A stretch of 64,000 bases of DNA from Hondaea fermentalgiana (GCA_014084085.1 NPFB01000084.1:409793-473792); one strand, 5' to 3'; counted from the stretch's first letter, positions 28,651 through 40,115 are shown. Numbers and translations are program-made. Notes: generated by a model not told the origin, from the letters alone.

Positions 28651-31600
28651 ATGAGCCATGGCGCACTGATTGTAGCGCTCGTCTCGACCGTCCTACTTTC
28701 GATACTCTTGGCTCCTACCTGCGTAGGAAGCCCTGGCCCAGAATTCGAATGCCGCGAGCATAATGGCAGCGACGGCTCCGTCATCGCCACGGCTGCAGTC
28801 CTCGAGATACCTTGTCTCGAAGATGATCGCGCCGACTTTGAAGACAACTTGCTGTCTCTTTGTCATCTCGACGCGGTCCTTGTGCAGCACAAGCTCCAGC
28901 CAGCAGAGCAGCCACGCATCGATGGCTTGCATCAGCGAAATGGGAAGATCATGGCAAAGGCAATCCTTTCCGATGACCTTGGACCATTTTTGGGCGTTTG
29001 GTTTGACGTTGCCCAACCGGAAATTGCCCTTCCTGTTGCCGCGCTTCCCAAGGACCAAGGATGCCTGAATATTTGCATCGCGAACGCAACTGATAAATGC
29101 GGAAGCTTTTGTTCTGTTCAAGATTTTGACTATGCAAATGCTCCTCGTGTGAAAATGGTTGCTCCCCCGGTCGTCGACCCCGTGGCTCCATTACGCCACG
29201 TTCGAGAACGCGCCTGGCGCGGCGATCCAATCCGCATTGTGCTTGGCGCTGGCCCCGCTCCTGTGCAGGCGGGATGGATCCCAACGCAGCGTCCCGAGCT
29301 CGACATTTCGTCAGATGCCGCTTGGAAGGCGGCCCTAGGACTTGTGCGACCCGATGCGCTCCTCGCAGAACACGTGTGGGAGCATCTCGACCTTGTTAAT
29401 AGTCTGCGCGCTGCAATGCTAGCCGCGCGCCATCTCGAGACCACACACGGCTATTTACGTCTCGCCGTGCCCAATGCGCTCTTTGACCAAAATGACGCCA
29501 AGGACCTTGCCGACGGACACTGGGTTCAGTACTCTGCGCGCGGCCTCGCTACAATGCTCCAAGCCGCTGGATTTTCGCGAATTGACACGCTCGAGGCGCA
29601 CAACATGCAGCTCGAGCCTTGGGCGGCATTTCCCCACGAGAACACCCGTCGCTGGGGGCGCATCATGCGGTCATCGCGCTTCGACCGTCGCGGTCCCGTG
29701 AGTATCATTCTCGATGCGTCCAAACCTCTCACGCAACGACGGCCTGAAGCCATGCGAAAAGAGGCATTGCGCGTCCTCGCGCAAAGTCCTGGCGATCCTG
29801 ATGCTCTGACGGTACTTGCCTCCCACGAACGGGATGCTCGCCGTCTCGTTCGTGCCATTGCAACCGCAAGCGACGTTCGCATTAAGACGAAGCTGCTCAC
29901 CGAAGCCCTGCGTATTGACCCTTTATGTTGCGATGAAGCGCTCGCTTTATTGAGCACTGCAACAACAGAGAACCAGTCGCTTGCTGCCGAAGAGTTTCGG
30001 GCCCAAGTACAATACGCTGTTCACGCGAATGACACTCGCGCAGAGCAAATGGTTGCAGCTATGCTTCGCGTGCAGGCTGCACGTGTGAGTGCAAGCAAGC
30101 GTCAGGACGACTCGTCGCCCCTGCTGCTTTGCGCATTCACACTGGTGCTCAATGGAATGCCGTTTCTTCGGCATCACGTCGGAGCTTTGCAAATTGCCGC
30201 ACTTGAGCATGGTCTACGCTGGGAGTGGCACCTCGTGGAAGGCGTTGCGCACGGACGCGCCCATCAGAGTCGGCCTTACGCGAGAGCTCCGCTCCCTCGA
30301 GCATCCTACGACCCAGAACGCGGGACCAGTATTGACGGGACGAGCGAGTACTTGGATTGGCTTCAACAAGCGTATCCTGACCAAATCTTTGTTCACAGAC
30401 CCTCGGCGGAGCAGCCATTTTGGCGGGACAAGCTGGAGATGGCCAATCGCGCGCTCTCTGGAATGCGCGAACCCTGCGTCCTTCTCGAACTCGATGCGGA
30501 TGAACTTTGGCTTCCCGATGCGCTGTCTCGCGCGATGCGCATGATGAGTACGCCGAGGTCGCCATCGTGTGCCTATGTTGACTGTCATTTTTTCATTGCG
30601 CCCGGTCTCGTAACGCAATCGCGAGGGCCTCATGTGTATTCTCACGATGACGAGCGCGAGTGGCTTCGTCTTTGGCGATTGCAAGCAGCGCCAAACTCGG
30701 GTCGGTATGTTTGGCTTTCGCACGCGCCACCCCGCCTCGCAGTGCTGGAAGACATGCGCTTGGGCACTCGAGAAGGCGTCAGGTGGCACGTTCTCGAAGG
30801 GCATCGGATTTGCGCTTCGCAGTCAGCAACTGCATCGGCAGGAATCGGTTTCTCACATTATGCCTATGTGATGGAGCACCAAGTCGCGTTTAAAGAAGAG
30901 TTTTATGGCTACGAGGGGGGTATGGCGGCGTGGCGGCGCTTGCAAACGCTGGATCCACCGATCGACATTGCTCGTGAACTGCCGTGGGTTGCGCGGGACA
31001 AGGGCCGCGTTGCGGGTTCGCATCCAGTGTGGGCCGACCGACCCGAGCGGCGCACGATTCTCTCCAATCTTGCCATTGCCCCCGTTCCTTTGCAAGGGGG
31101 ATTTGTACATACGCAAGCAGGCAGCAAGCGACGGCCGACAGTCGTATTAGATGGCGTCATTTTTCAATTGCACATGTTTGGCGGCATTCTGCGACTCTGG
31201 GCCGACTTGCTGCCGTCGCTGGCGCGAGAGCTTGCTGGAAAGGGTCTGGTCTTGCATCTCGTTTTGCGGGGCGAAGCTAACGCGCAGCGGTCTGTAGCCC
31301 TGACTCGCCAAGTGCCGAGATTGATCCAGGAAGGGGTCCTCGAACTCAGCTTTGCGCCACTGTGGGACGAAAATCGTCTCGATGAGGGTGAGGCCACCTT
31401 GCAGGCCTTGTGCACTCGTCTCGGCGCGAGCGCCATGGTGAGCACGCTGTACACGCGATGTCCAGCTACGTCCTCTGTGCTCCTTGTCCACGACATGATT
31501 CCAGAAGCTATGGGATGGGACTTACGACTGCCCGAGTGGGCAGCCAAGCATCGTGTACTCGCGTCTGCATCTGCGATTGTGGCCGTTTCTGAATCGAGTG

Positions 31601-32277
31601 CATCGGCGCTGCAGGATTTTGCGCAGAGACGCGCGTTGCGTATTCCTCAACCATCGGTCATTCCGCTTGCCGTTGGCGCCGCGTTTCAGCGCACCTTTAT
31701 CGAGTCTTCGCGCAGAGACTCGTTTTGGCTCATTGTAGGGCAGCGGCATGGTTACAAGGGCAGTGGCATTCTTTTTGGTTCGCTCGAGATGTTGCGAAGC
31801 CTCGGTGCCGAGACAATGGCGGTGCGTATCGTAGGTGGGCCACCTCTGACGCACGAAGAAGCAACGGTCGCGGCGCGTGCCGGAGCGGACGTGGTGCACC
31901 TCGCCAACGTCGACTCGGATGAGGCCCTTGCAAATCTGTATGCAGAGGCACGTGGGCTGTTGTATCTTTCATTGCAGGAAGGCTTTGGTTTTCCTGTTGC
32001 CGAGGCCATGGCTGTTGGATGCCCAGTGGTGCTCCTCCGCTCCAATCGTGCGAGCCTGGAGGTAGCGACGGAGGAGGTTGCCTTTGTGATTGAGAACCCG
32101 ACGGATCCGCGCGATGTGGCTGAGACGCTCTTGCGCGTGGAGCGCGCGTCTGGATCTGAGATGACTGCAAGGATGTCGCGTGGGCAACGTCGCGTGAGCG
32201 CGTTGTATTCCTCGTGGCAACCTGCGGCGGCTCACCTCGCGCGCACATTGATGAGTTTGTCGAACCATGTGTTGTAA
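28651..32277 (+). CDS. Secretory methyltransferase-GT2-GT4 fusion
   Basis: Multidomain protein of 1,208 residues with a signal peptide or anchor (ALIVALVSTVLLSILLAPTC). Domains: a SAM-dependent methyltransferase-like region at about 190-350 (RIVLGAGPAPVQAGW, then LLAEHVWEHLDLVNSL and LRLAVPNALF, the pattern of glycan-linked methyltransferases); a helical linker; a GT2-like domain at about 480-740 (CAFTLVLNGMPFLRHHVGAL, then LELDADELW with Asp615-Ala-Asp617); and a GT4/group-1 domain at about 830-1200 (LVHDMIPEAMGWD, IVAVSESSASAL, FWLIVGQRHGYKG, and LQEGFGFPVAEAMAVGCPVV with Glu1110 and Glu1118 as the E-x7-E pair). The GT4 part resembles bacterial-type mannosyl/rhamnosyltransferases. It follows two PGAP4-like genes in the same direction. 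ATG 28651 is used; the longer frame begins at GTG. Donor and acceptor are unknown. Confidence 0.78.
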   Translation: MSHGALIVALVSTVLLSILLAPTCVGSPGPEFECREHNGSDGSVIATAAVLEIPCLEDDRADFEDNLLSLCHLDAVLVQHKLQPAEQPRIDGLHQRNGKIMAKAILSDDLGPFLGVWFDVAQPEIALPVAALPKDQGCLNICIANATDKCGSFCSVQDFDYANAPRVKMVAPPVVDPVAPLRHVRERAWRGDPIRIVLGAGPAPVQAGWIPTQRPELDISSDAAWKAALGLVRPDALLAEHVWEHLDLVNSLRAAMLAARHLETTHGYLRLAVPNALFDQNDAKDLADGHWVQYSARGLATMLQAAGFSRIDTLEAHNMQLEPWAAFPHENTRRWGRIMRSSRFDRRGPVSIILDASKPLTQRRPEAMRKEALRVLAQSPGDPDALTVLASHERDARRLVRAIATASDVRIKTKLLTEALRIDPLCCDEALALLSTATTENQSLAAEEFRAQVQYAVHANDTRAEQMVAAMLRVQAARVSASKRQDDSSPLLLCAFTLVLNGMPFLRHHVGALQIAALEHGLRWEWHLVEGVAHGRAHQSRPYARAPLPRASYDPERGTSIDGTSEYLDWLQQAYPDQIFVHRPSAEQPFWRDKLEMANRALSGMREPCVLLELDADELWLPDALSRAMRMMSTPRSPSCAYVDCHFFIAPGLVTQSRGPHVYSHDDEREWLRLWRLQAAPNSGRYVWLSHAPPRLAVLEDMRLGTREGVRWHVLEGHRICASQSATASAGIGFSHYAYVMEHQVAFKEEFYGYEGGMAAWRRLQTLDPPIDIARELPWVARDKGRVAGSHPVWADRPERRTILSNLAIAPVPLQGGFVHTQAGSKRRPTVVLDGVIFQLHMFGGILRLWADLLPSLARELAGKGLVLHLVLRGEANAQRSVALTRQVPRLIQEGVLELSFAPLWDENRLDEGEATLQALCTRLGASAMVSTLYTRCPATSSVLLVHDMIPEAMGWDLRLPEWAAKHRVLASASAIVAVSESSASALQDFAQRRALRIPQPSVIPLAVGAAFQRTFIESSRRDSFWLIVGQRHGYKGSGILFGSLEMLRSLGAETMAVRIVGGPPLTHEEATVAARAGADVVHLANVDSDEALANLYAEARGLLYLSLQEGFGFPVAEAMAVGCPVVLLRSNRASLEVATEEVAFVIENPTDPRDVAETLLRVERASGSEMTARMSRGQRRVSALYSSWQPAAAHLARTLMSLSNHVL

Positions 32278-32498
32278 TAGATTTCTTGTTTGTGTGTTGT
32301 TATCGCCCACGGTGAGACGTTATGTGAGTGTGCAGGACACAATGCTCGCTTCGAGCTCGTTGATGCGTTTCTCGATCAGGGTGAGACGACTGCCAGCTTT
32401 CTCTTGCGATCTCGTCACTACTTGGAAAGCTAAGGTTTGAGAAATGGTCAGTCAAAGAGAACCAGGCGACTTTCTAAGCTTGTATACAGGGATAATGA

Positions 32499-33110
32499 TC
32501 AAATGACTGCCATGGTCTGCATGGCAATGCCCCCTGCGGGCTCGTCGCTTCTTGAACTATTCGAGGTGGTCGTCCGCGTGTTGCGAGGCGACTCCGTGAT
32601 GGTCGGCACGATAACGTGTTTGTCTGCTGACGCAAGCGAGTCCCTCGAGGGCCATTTTCCGGTGCAAAACCTCACCGCGCACGCCAAGCACGCCAGCGCT
32701 GCGACGATCAAGATGACGATTGCGTACGCGACGGCGCTGTAGATGATCAAAATTTTCGCCCAAGTGCCGCCAGTTCCACGCGCGCTGTTCACCTCCGTCA
32801 CGACCGTGGCCACGATGCCGAGTACGACGCAGGCTACCGCGACAGCGAGCCCGCATTTGGGGCGTCGGCACCGCCGCGCCGTGGCCCAGGTTAGGAGCGC
32901 TGCCACACCCCACGCGATGGTGCCCGCGGCCACGAGGATTTGCTCGCCGCCCGAGACGCGCACCCCTTGCGAAGGCGCGAAGTCCCTCTGCGGCGACGCC
33001 GCGACGGCCCTGGCCAGGCCCAGCACGGGGAGCACCGCGACGAAGAAGCCCACGTAGACGAGGAGTCGCGGGGCCGCGACGACGAGCATCGCGGCGGCCG
33101 CCTCGTCCAT
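32499..33110 (-). CDS. Hypothetical four-helix membrane protein
   Basis: Protein of 203 residues with four clear hydrophobic segments: LLVYVGFFVAVLPVLGLARA, ILVAAGTIAWGVAALLTWAT, LAVAVACVVLGIVATVVTEV and IIYSAVAYAIVILIVAALAC. Between the second and third is a Cys/Arg-rich short loop (ARRCRRPKCG). The C-terminal 45 residues are polar and Ser/Thr-rich (PRNTRTTTSNSSRSDEP). The layout is tetraspan-like but no family motif, such as the CCG of tetraspanins, is visible. ATG 33110 is the first ATG; the open frame upstream starts at TTG. It converges with the methyltransferase-GT fusion, 221 bases away. Confidence 0.6.
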   Translation of the reverse strand: MDEAAAAMLVVAAPRLLVYVGFFVAVLPVLGLARAVAASPQRDFAPSQGVRVSGGEQILVAAGTIAWGVAALLTWATARRCRRPKCGLAVAVACVVLGIVATVVTEVNSARGTGGTWAKILIIYSAVAYAIVILIVAALACLACAVRFCTGKWPSRDSLASADKHVIVPTITESPRNTRTTTSNSSRSDEPAGGIAMQTMAVI

Positions 33111-34461
33111 CGTGACCCCTTCAAGGCCTTCAACTTGTTTCGAGGATGACAACTACTCGAAGGCCTGGCAGGTCCAGGATCTTGTCTCCACTGCCGTCGG
33201 CGTGGCGTCGCCCACGGGTGCAAAGCTTCGCGAAAGTCCGCCGCCGTCGCGATGGGCGACAACTTGCGCTTACTAGCTAGGTTGATAAGAGCCCGCCCGC
33301 CTCAGGAGCCCCGGGGTGGCGGTGCGACGGTTTGCACCGCATACTACGCTCCTCTCCTCGCGGTTGATCGTCTGCAGCCAGACAACTTGGAGCTCGATGG
33401 CATCCGGCGCTGGTGGCTGTGCTGGCTGCAGCCGCAGCCGCCCCAGCGTCGCGTCGCATTGCGTTAAAGGCCATGCGGATCTCTTGACCTGGCCAGGCCT
33501 GTTTCCCCGGCCTCCTGCTGGGGAAAGAGGGTGAGCCACACGCAGCCCTTTGGCTTGGCGCACTGCGTTTTCGAGAATGAATACATTTCTTGGCACCGAG
33601 CACCAGCAGCAGCCAGCCAGCCAGCTGGGCGCTCGCGTCTGCCAGCTGGCTGGGCGCTCGCCACCGACCGACCCTGCGGCCGTCCGCGTCGCGGTGCGGG
33701 GGCGAGGCCGCCCCGGGCTGGAGCAGCGGAGACTGCCCGCGGCGCGGCGTCCGTCTCCCGCGTCGTCATCGTCCGCACTCTCCCCGCTGGTCGTGCGCCA
33801 AAGCCCAAGCTTGCCTTATTACGACTTCCTCTCTCTTTCTCCCTCTCTCTCTCTCTGCGGCTCTGCCTCTGCGTCGCCGGGAAACGTCGAATTCAAATCT
33901 CCCGCCAGGCAGACAGACAGAAACGACGATTTTCAAATCCAATGCAAATGCAAACTCAAATCCAAATTCAAATTCGAATTTGCGCAGACCCCGTCAGCCA
34001 GGTCGACCTTGGCTCGGTTGAAGAAATCGGGCAAAGAAAGCAAATCCCGTTCCAGTACCGGCACCAGCGCCAGCCCGAGGCCGCGAGCTGCGTCGCCTTG
34101 CGTCGCCTCGCCTTTGCTCGCGCCGCGATCGCCCGAGTCGGAGACAAACAGACCCGGCCGGCCTTGACTCTGCCGAGGCGGCAAAGCGAGAAAGGCGCCG
34201 GGTCGCAGCGGCGATCGCGAAGCGGCGGCGGGCGGACTGCGCGCGAGGCAGCGCGGCGCGGCGGCGGCAGAGCGGAAAGGAGCGGAAAGGAGCGGCGCGA
34301 GGGAGCGAGGGGCGCAGGCCCGTGCCGCGCCGAGGCCGCGTCGGAGCAGACGGAGCGGCGGGCAGTACTCCAGGCCGAGGGAGGAAGCCGAGGGAAGGAA
34401 GGCCGGAACCAGGATCTAGGCGCGGCCGATCTGGAGACCGCGCGAAGCGCGAGCAGACGCG
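33111..34461. other. Divergent region upstream of Lon
   Basis: 1.35 kb between the membrane protein (-) and Lon (+). Contains CT-rich DNA near 33830-33860, AAATTC-type A/T islands near 33945-33985 and GGAAAGGAGC repeats near 34270-34290. Long frames here lack recognisable domains and are GC-driven. Confidence 0.5.
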
Positions 34462-35814
34462 ATGAAGGCCAACACGACGTCGATGCCGGCGCACAAGCCG
34501 ACGCAGCTGCCGCTGCTGACGATCAGGAGGCGCGTGCTCGTGCCGGGCGTCCTGCTGCGGCTGCAGATCGGGAGGCCCAACAGCGTGCGGCTCGTCGAGT
34601 CCATCTGGGATAGCTCCACGCGGTCCTTCAAGAAGGGCGCCCTTCTGGCGGTGTCCACCGTCAAGACCGAGAGCGACGCCGCCTCTTCTTCGTCCGGCGC
34701 GAGCGCGAAAAAGGCAATCGGCGACAAGAATAACAACAAGGATGCCGGCGCCGGCGCCGAGCCGCTCGAGGTCGTTGACATGCCGGGCGCCAGCGAGGAT
34801 GGCCCCACCTCGTGCTACAAGGCTGGCACGGTGGCGCGTGTCCTGCAGCTTTCCAAGATCAATGGCAAGGACTCGTCGAACTTTCAGTTTACTCTCCTGG
34901 TAGAGGGTCTCTCGCGCATGAGCGTCGAGGAAATTGTCCGCACGGAACCGTACACGGTGGCCAAGATCGCCTGGAAGGCCGACATTGGGTCCGTGAACGA
35001 CACCGAGGTCCGGGCGCTGGCCATCAACGTGCGAGAGATCGCCCAAGACCTGCTTGAGCTGCAGCGCAAGCGCAACTCGCCGCTGGGCAAAAAGACCAAG
35101 GAGGTGATTGATAATCTCGACCGCGCATCGCCCGGACGGCTGGCCGATCTTCTCGCCGCCAACCTCGACGCCTCCGTTGAGGAGAAGCAGCACGTGCTTG
35201 CAGAGCAAGAGCTCGCACCGCGCCTGCGACGCACGCTCGAGCTGCTGAACCGCCAAGTTGAGGTCTTTCGTATGAGTGACAAGATCCAAAACGAGGTCGA
35301 GGGCAAGCTCAAGAACACCCAGCGCGAATACTACCTTCGCCAGCAACTGCGGGCCATCAACGAGGAGCTCGGCCAGATGAATGGCAAGGGCGGCGCTGGC
35401 AGCGAACAGGACGAGATCGAAGCCCTCGAGGAGAACCTTGCCGGCATCAAGCTGCCGGAAGAACCGCGCCAGGTCGCGGACCGTGAGCTGCAGCGCCTCA
35501 AGCAGATGCAGCCCTCGCAGCCCGAGTACGCCGTGATTCGCTCGTACCTCGAGCTCATGGCCGAGCTTCCCTGGGGCAAGGTCTCCAAGGACAATTTGGA
35601 CATTGGCCACGCCCGCGCGCAGCTCGACGCGGACCACCACGCTCTCGAGCGCGTCAAGAACCGCATCATCGAATTTCTCGCCGTACGCTCTTTGAAGAAT
35701 GACATGAAGGGTCCGATCCTTTGCCTCGCCGGCCCGCCTGGCGTGGGCAAGACATCGTTGGGCAAGAGTGTCGCCGAGTCGCTTGGACGACAGTTTCGCC
35801 GTCTCGCGCTCGGT

Positions 35815-35849
<35 letters not shown>

Positions 35850-37458
35850 TCGCACCTATATTGGCGCTTTGCCGGGCAACATTATCACGACCTTGAAAAA
35901 GGCAGGCACGGAGAACCCTGTCATCTTGTTGGACGAAATCGACAAGCTCGGTCGTGACGTGCGCGGCGATCCTGCCTCTGCGCTGCTCGAGGTCCTCGAC
36001 CCGGAACAGAATGACAAATTTGTCGATCACTACTTGAACGTGCCGTACGACCTGAGCAAGGTCCTCTTTATCGCCACGGCCAATCGTCTCGACACGATCC
36101 CGGGCCCTCTGCTCGACCGCATGGAGGTGATCGAGCTGCCGGGCTATACGCAGGCGGAGAAGCACGAGATTGCCATACAACATCTCATTCCGAAGCAAAT
36201 GGAGCGTCATGGCATCGCCAAGGACCACATCGAGTTCACCCCGTCGGCCGTTGACAAGGTCATTGACTCGTACACTCGCGAGGCGGGCGTGCGCAGCTTG
36301 GACCGCGAGATTGCCGCCCTTTGCCGACATGCTGCCGTCAAGGTGGCGCAATCGCGCGATCGTCGCCGTTCGCACTCGCTCTCCTTTGACGAGGAGGAGG
36401 GCGCTGCCACTGCCGCTGCCGAGACGACAGCGGCAGCGGCGACAAAGAGCGCCAATCCTCAAGACGAGGATGCCGACGGCACGAGCACAACCGCGAATGC
36501 CGGCGCCGACGACGAGGAGGAGCAGCTGCTGCCCCTTTTGTTGGAGTCGGACTTCAAGATGATTCTCATCACCCCCGCAGTAGTGGAGGAAGTCCTCGGC
36601 CCGGCAAAGTACGAGTCTGAGATTGCGCAGCGCATGGCCATCCCAGGTGTGTCGACGGGTCTCGCCTGGACTCAGGTCGGCGGCGAGATTCTCTTTATCG
36701 AATCCTGGTTGCACCGCGGCTCGGGACGCGTGCAGCTCACGGGCAGGCTCGGCGAAACCATGTCCGAGAGTGTCCGTGCGGCGCTCAGCTTTGTTCGCGG
36801 CAATCTGCACGAGCTCGGCCTTGACCATCTCAAGGACTGCGACGTGGATCTGCAGACGGCCATCTCCAAGGCGGATTTGCACGTCCATTTCCCCGCTGGA
36901 GGTGTCCCCAAGGACGGTCCCTCGGCGGGCGTGGCCGTGACTGCATCGATCCTCAGCGCTCTTTCAGGCCGCTGCGTGCGCGCAGACACGGCCTGCACAG
37001 GCGAGATCACGCTGCGTGGTCTGGTTCTCCCCGTGGGTGGAATCAAAGAGAAGGTGATTGCCGCGCACCGCGCTGGTCTCAAGCGCGTCGTCCTGCCCAA
37101 ACGCAACGAAAAGGACGTGGTGGAGATTCCCGACGAAGTGCGCAAGGGTCTCGAGATTGTCTTTGTGGACAATATTGTCAGCGCCATGGCCCAGCTCTTT
37201 GAGCCGTCCGGCAAGCTTCCCGTTCCGCGTTGGCTTTTGGAGATCGCCGAGGAAACTGCTCGCGTTGAGCGCGTCAAGAACGCGCGCGAGGACTCCTCGG
37301 GCGGTAATGGCGGTGGCAGCGGTGGCGCTGGCGGCCACAAGGACACGCGCATTCCGCCTTCGGCCCATAATTCGGGCGATAAACCCGGCCAACCGACGTC
37401 GCAGTGGTCGCAGGTCCGCCGCGACCTCTGTGGCCCGGTTCTTGAGTCGAACTTGTAA
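34462..37458 (+). CDS. Lon protease, peroxisomal-type (LONP2-like)
   Basis: ATP-dependent AAA+ serine protease of 998 residues. The N-terminal LON substrate domain covers about 15-270. The AAA+ module has Walker A GPPGVGKTS (424-432, Lys430) and Walker B VILLDEIDK (Asp491, Glu492). The protease domain has catalytic Ser821 in PKDGPSAGVAV and Lys864 in GGIKEKVIAAH, 43 residues apart as in bacterial Lon. The protein begins without a mitochondrial presequence and ends in Ser-Asn-Leu, a weak match to the peroxisomal PTS1 (SKL-like), so LONP2-type peroxisomal location is inferred. A low-complexity Ala/Thr/acidic insert of about 45 residues (about 641-688) lies between the AAA+ and protease domains; another Ser/Lys/Asn insert is near residue 75. 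ATG 34462 is the first ATG of the family-like N-terminus. Confidence 0.93.
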
Positions 37459-37902
37459 GCAAAAGAAAAACCTAAAACGATGTGCGTCTCGCTTTCGAGC
37501 CGACGCACAAGCGCCACTGCGGCCCTCTTTATTTCCTTATGCAGCACACACACCCACGTGAAACGAACACACGAACAGTGGGGCGGCGGGGTGGGTGCAG
37601 GAAGATGGTGTTCTCTGCCAGCCAGCCAGCCAGCGACCGCCGCCGCCACCGCCGCCATGTTGTGGCGTTGATTATTTCATTAGAGCGCCACTAACTTATA
37701 CATGATGGAGTTGCTGCCTTTTCACACTGTGTGTGTATGCTCAATGGTGAGGAAGAGCACTGTTGTCGAATGCCAATCATCAAGATATTGGTCTCGTTGG
37801 GGTGGAGGAGCTTGGTGCGGGCGTTGTGTATCACGTGTCGTCGCGACCGAAATAGAATGAAAGAGGAGACACGGGCTACACAACGATGCAATGTCATTAT
37901 AT
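37459..37902. other. Convergent 3' spacer between Lon and the coiled-coil gene
   Basis: Nothing recognised apart from short CAGC and CCG repeats near 37617-37655. Confidence 0.5.
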
Positions 37903-39867
37903 TTATTTTCCAAGAAGTTCCTGCAAATCCGAAAGAATGCCTTCAATATCCTCCATCATGGCGGCATGCGCGCGATCTACAAGATGCAAAAGATCTGGAT
38001 CACCCGCATGCGTTGCGTGAAGACTTGCCACACGCTTCATGCAATCACGCATGCGCGTATCCATTTTATAGAGCAGGCCTTCGAACTCGTCCCGGATCTC
38101 GGGCTGAAGCACGAGCACACCCGTACTGCCTCGACGAGGGGATGCCGCTTTGCGCGCGAGCGCAACTTGTTGCTCCAGTTCATCGTTCTCCTGACGGAGT
38201 TGATCGAGCTGATTTGTGAGCTGATCGATTTCACGAAGGCAAGCGGCAAGAGAGGAGCCGGACGCGGCGCTCGGAGCCTCGCGCGTAGTATTGAAAAGAC
38301 CACCTCCTTTGTGTGAGGCGTCGCGACGACCCACGCGATTACGGTTCATTACCTCTTCATAGGATGTTTGGTGCTGCACGCGTCGTTTTACATCCTGCAG
38401 GTGACGTTGGTGACGATCCTTTTGTCGCTTGAGTAACTTGGCATGGTGCGCGTGCCAGACTTTGCCCAGGTCGCGAAGCAGATGATCGACGAGGTCGATG
38501 GCGACATGTGGAAGGTAGCGGTTACGAAAGGCAATCATAATGCGAACAGCTTCGGCAGGGACCCAGTGTTCGAGCTCTGCGGCGGCATCGCTCGAGGGAA
38601 CACGATCGCCGGCAAGGAGAGAGGCGTACGACTTGTCGAGTTGGCGGAGCTCGCGGCGTTGCTCAGGTCCCCAAGCAAGCGTGGCTGACCCTCGGGCATC
38701 GACAGCTGCGGAGTTTTTGGCGTGACTCGAGGGATGCAACGCGTGGTGGTCGGGAAGATCTCGCACGGACTCAGAAGGCAAATAGGAGAGGTTGGCATCG
38801 TCTGTGACCTCGCACAGAGACATGAACTGCTTGAAGGCTGGAGTGTTCCGCAGGAGCGCCAAGAGACGCGCATTGTCGACGCGAAGGTGATCGATTCGCG
38901 CCTGTGCGTCGCGTTGCTGGTCAAGTGCTGCCTTGTGTGCGCCGCCCTTGAGCTCTTGGGTCTGCGCCTCAATCTTGCGGTGGAGACGGGCGATTTCGAC
39001 GTCCCGTTCCTGGACGAGAAGCGTTTGGTTTTCGAGGGCCGCCTGCGCGGCCTGTCGCGCATCCTCTGCGCGCTGCAGATCAAGAGCAAGAGCTTGCGCT
39101 TTGGTCTCGAGCGCGGCAAGACGATCTTGCGAGGCGGCACTGAGCTTCCCGCGAGCGCTTGAATTCTCGTCCACTCGTCTTTGAAGCTCCTCGTTGTGGC
39201 ATTCGAGTTCCCTGTTTTCACGCTCGAGTTCTGTGGCATGTGCCTCGAGCGTGCTGGCACGGTGTCGCGCATCATCTTGGGCGCCGCGAATAGCACGTAG
39301 CTCGCTGCTCAACTTTTCGTAATTTGCAGCCCAGCGTTCGTTCTCCGCGCGTGCAGCTTGAAGTTCTTGTGTGTTGGTCCGTAGGCGCTCGCGCAGTACG
39401 CTTACGTCTCGAAGAAGCTCTTCATTTTCTGCCATGCTCAACCTAGAAAGTCGTGCTTCGACTTCGTTGCGTCCGAAGGATGCGCGCAAGGATGCGATTT
39501 CCTCTGTTCGTTCACGTAGTTCGCGCTTGGCATGCTGCCAAAGTTCATAGATGCGGGCGAGTTCTGCCTTGGTGGCCGCAGTCTGGCAAGCGCTCAGCGT
39601 CGCATGTGCGTCAGCAATCTGCCTTGCATCCCGAGTCTCCTTTTCCTCTTCGTCTTCGATGTCGTCGTCGTCCAGGTCGGCGGCGCCTCGGGAAGAGTTA
39701 TGCTTCCCTGCGACTTGTTGCGATTTGCGAAGAGGCGTGTTCTTCCCGGTCGCGTAGTCGGCGAAGATTTCCCCGACGGCCTCGATAACGCTGACGCTGC
39801 CGCTGCGTGCTCTTACGCGTCGCGGCGATGTCGGTGGTGAGATGCTCGCCATCGCTACGGCTGCCTT

Positions 39868-39909
<42 letters not shown>

Positions 39910-39987
39910 GGGTGGGGGCGGAGGGCCTCTTCCCAGTCCAGCCCACGGTCGCGGCTGCAGCTTGACTGAGAATATCCTGTCCGCCAT
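37903..39987 (-). CDS. Coiled-coil protein of unknown function
   Basis: 694 residues. A run of nine prolines followed by ten serines lies at about 22-40 (encoded by the CGA/GAC repeat at 39868-39900), then a Pro/Ser/Arg segment and an acidic patch (DLDDDDIEDEEEKE). A long coiled coil fills about 130-400 (for example ELREIRGAQ-like heptads, ATELERENRELECHNEELQR). A more conserved-looking block follows near 480-540: HWVPAEAVRIMIAFRNRYLP then VDHLLRDLGKVWHAHHAKLL, and a second short coiled coil (EIDQLTNQLDQLRQENDELE). No domain name can be given. Similar blocks occur in ciliary and centrosomal coiled-coil proteins, but that is only an impression. The start is ATG 39987; the gene converges with Lon. 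Confidence 0.75.
39868..39900. repeat. (ACG)n repeat encoding polyserine
   Basis: About ten GAC/ACG units inside the coiled-coil gene, read as Ser on the minus strand and adjacent to a polyproline run. Confidence 0.92.
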
Positions 39988-40115
39988 GCCTTGCCTCGTG
40001 GACTGCCTGCGCTGCCGCGCGCAGAATGCCTCGAGGATCAGCGCATGCTCGGCGAAAAGGCCGAAGAGGTCGACGAAGAGGCCGCAGGGATAGAAAGCGG
40101 GGTGGAAAGGGTCCC

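Noticed and set aside
33994..36888. 964-residue minus-strand open frame over Lon
   Set aside because: Antisense shadow of Lon caused by GC-ending codons; no recognisable domain.
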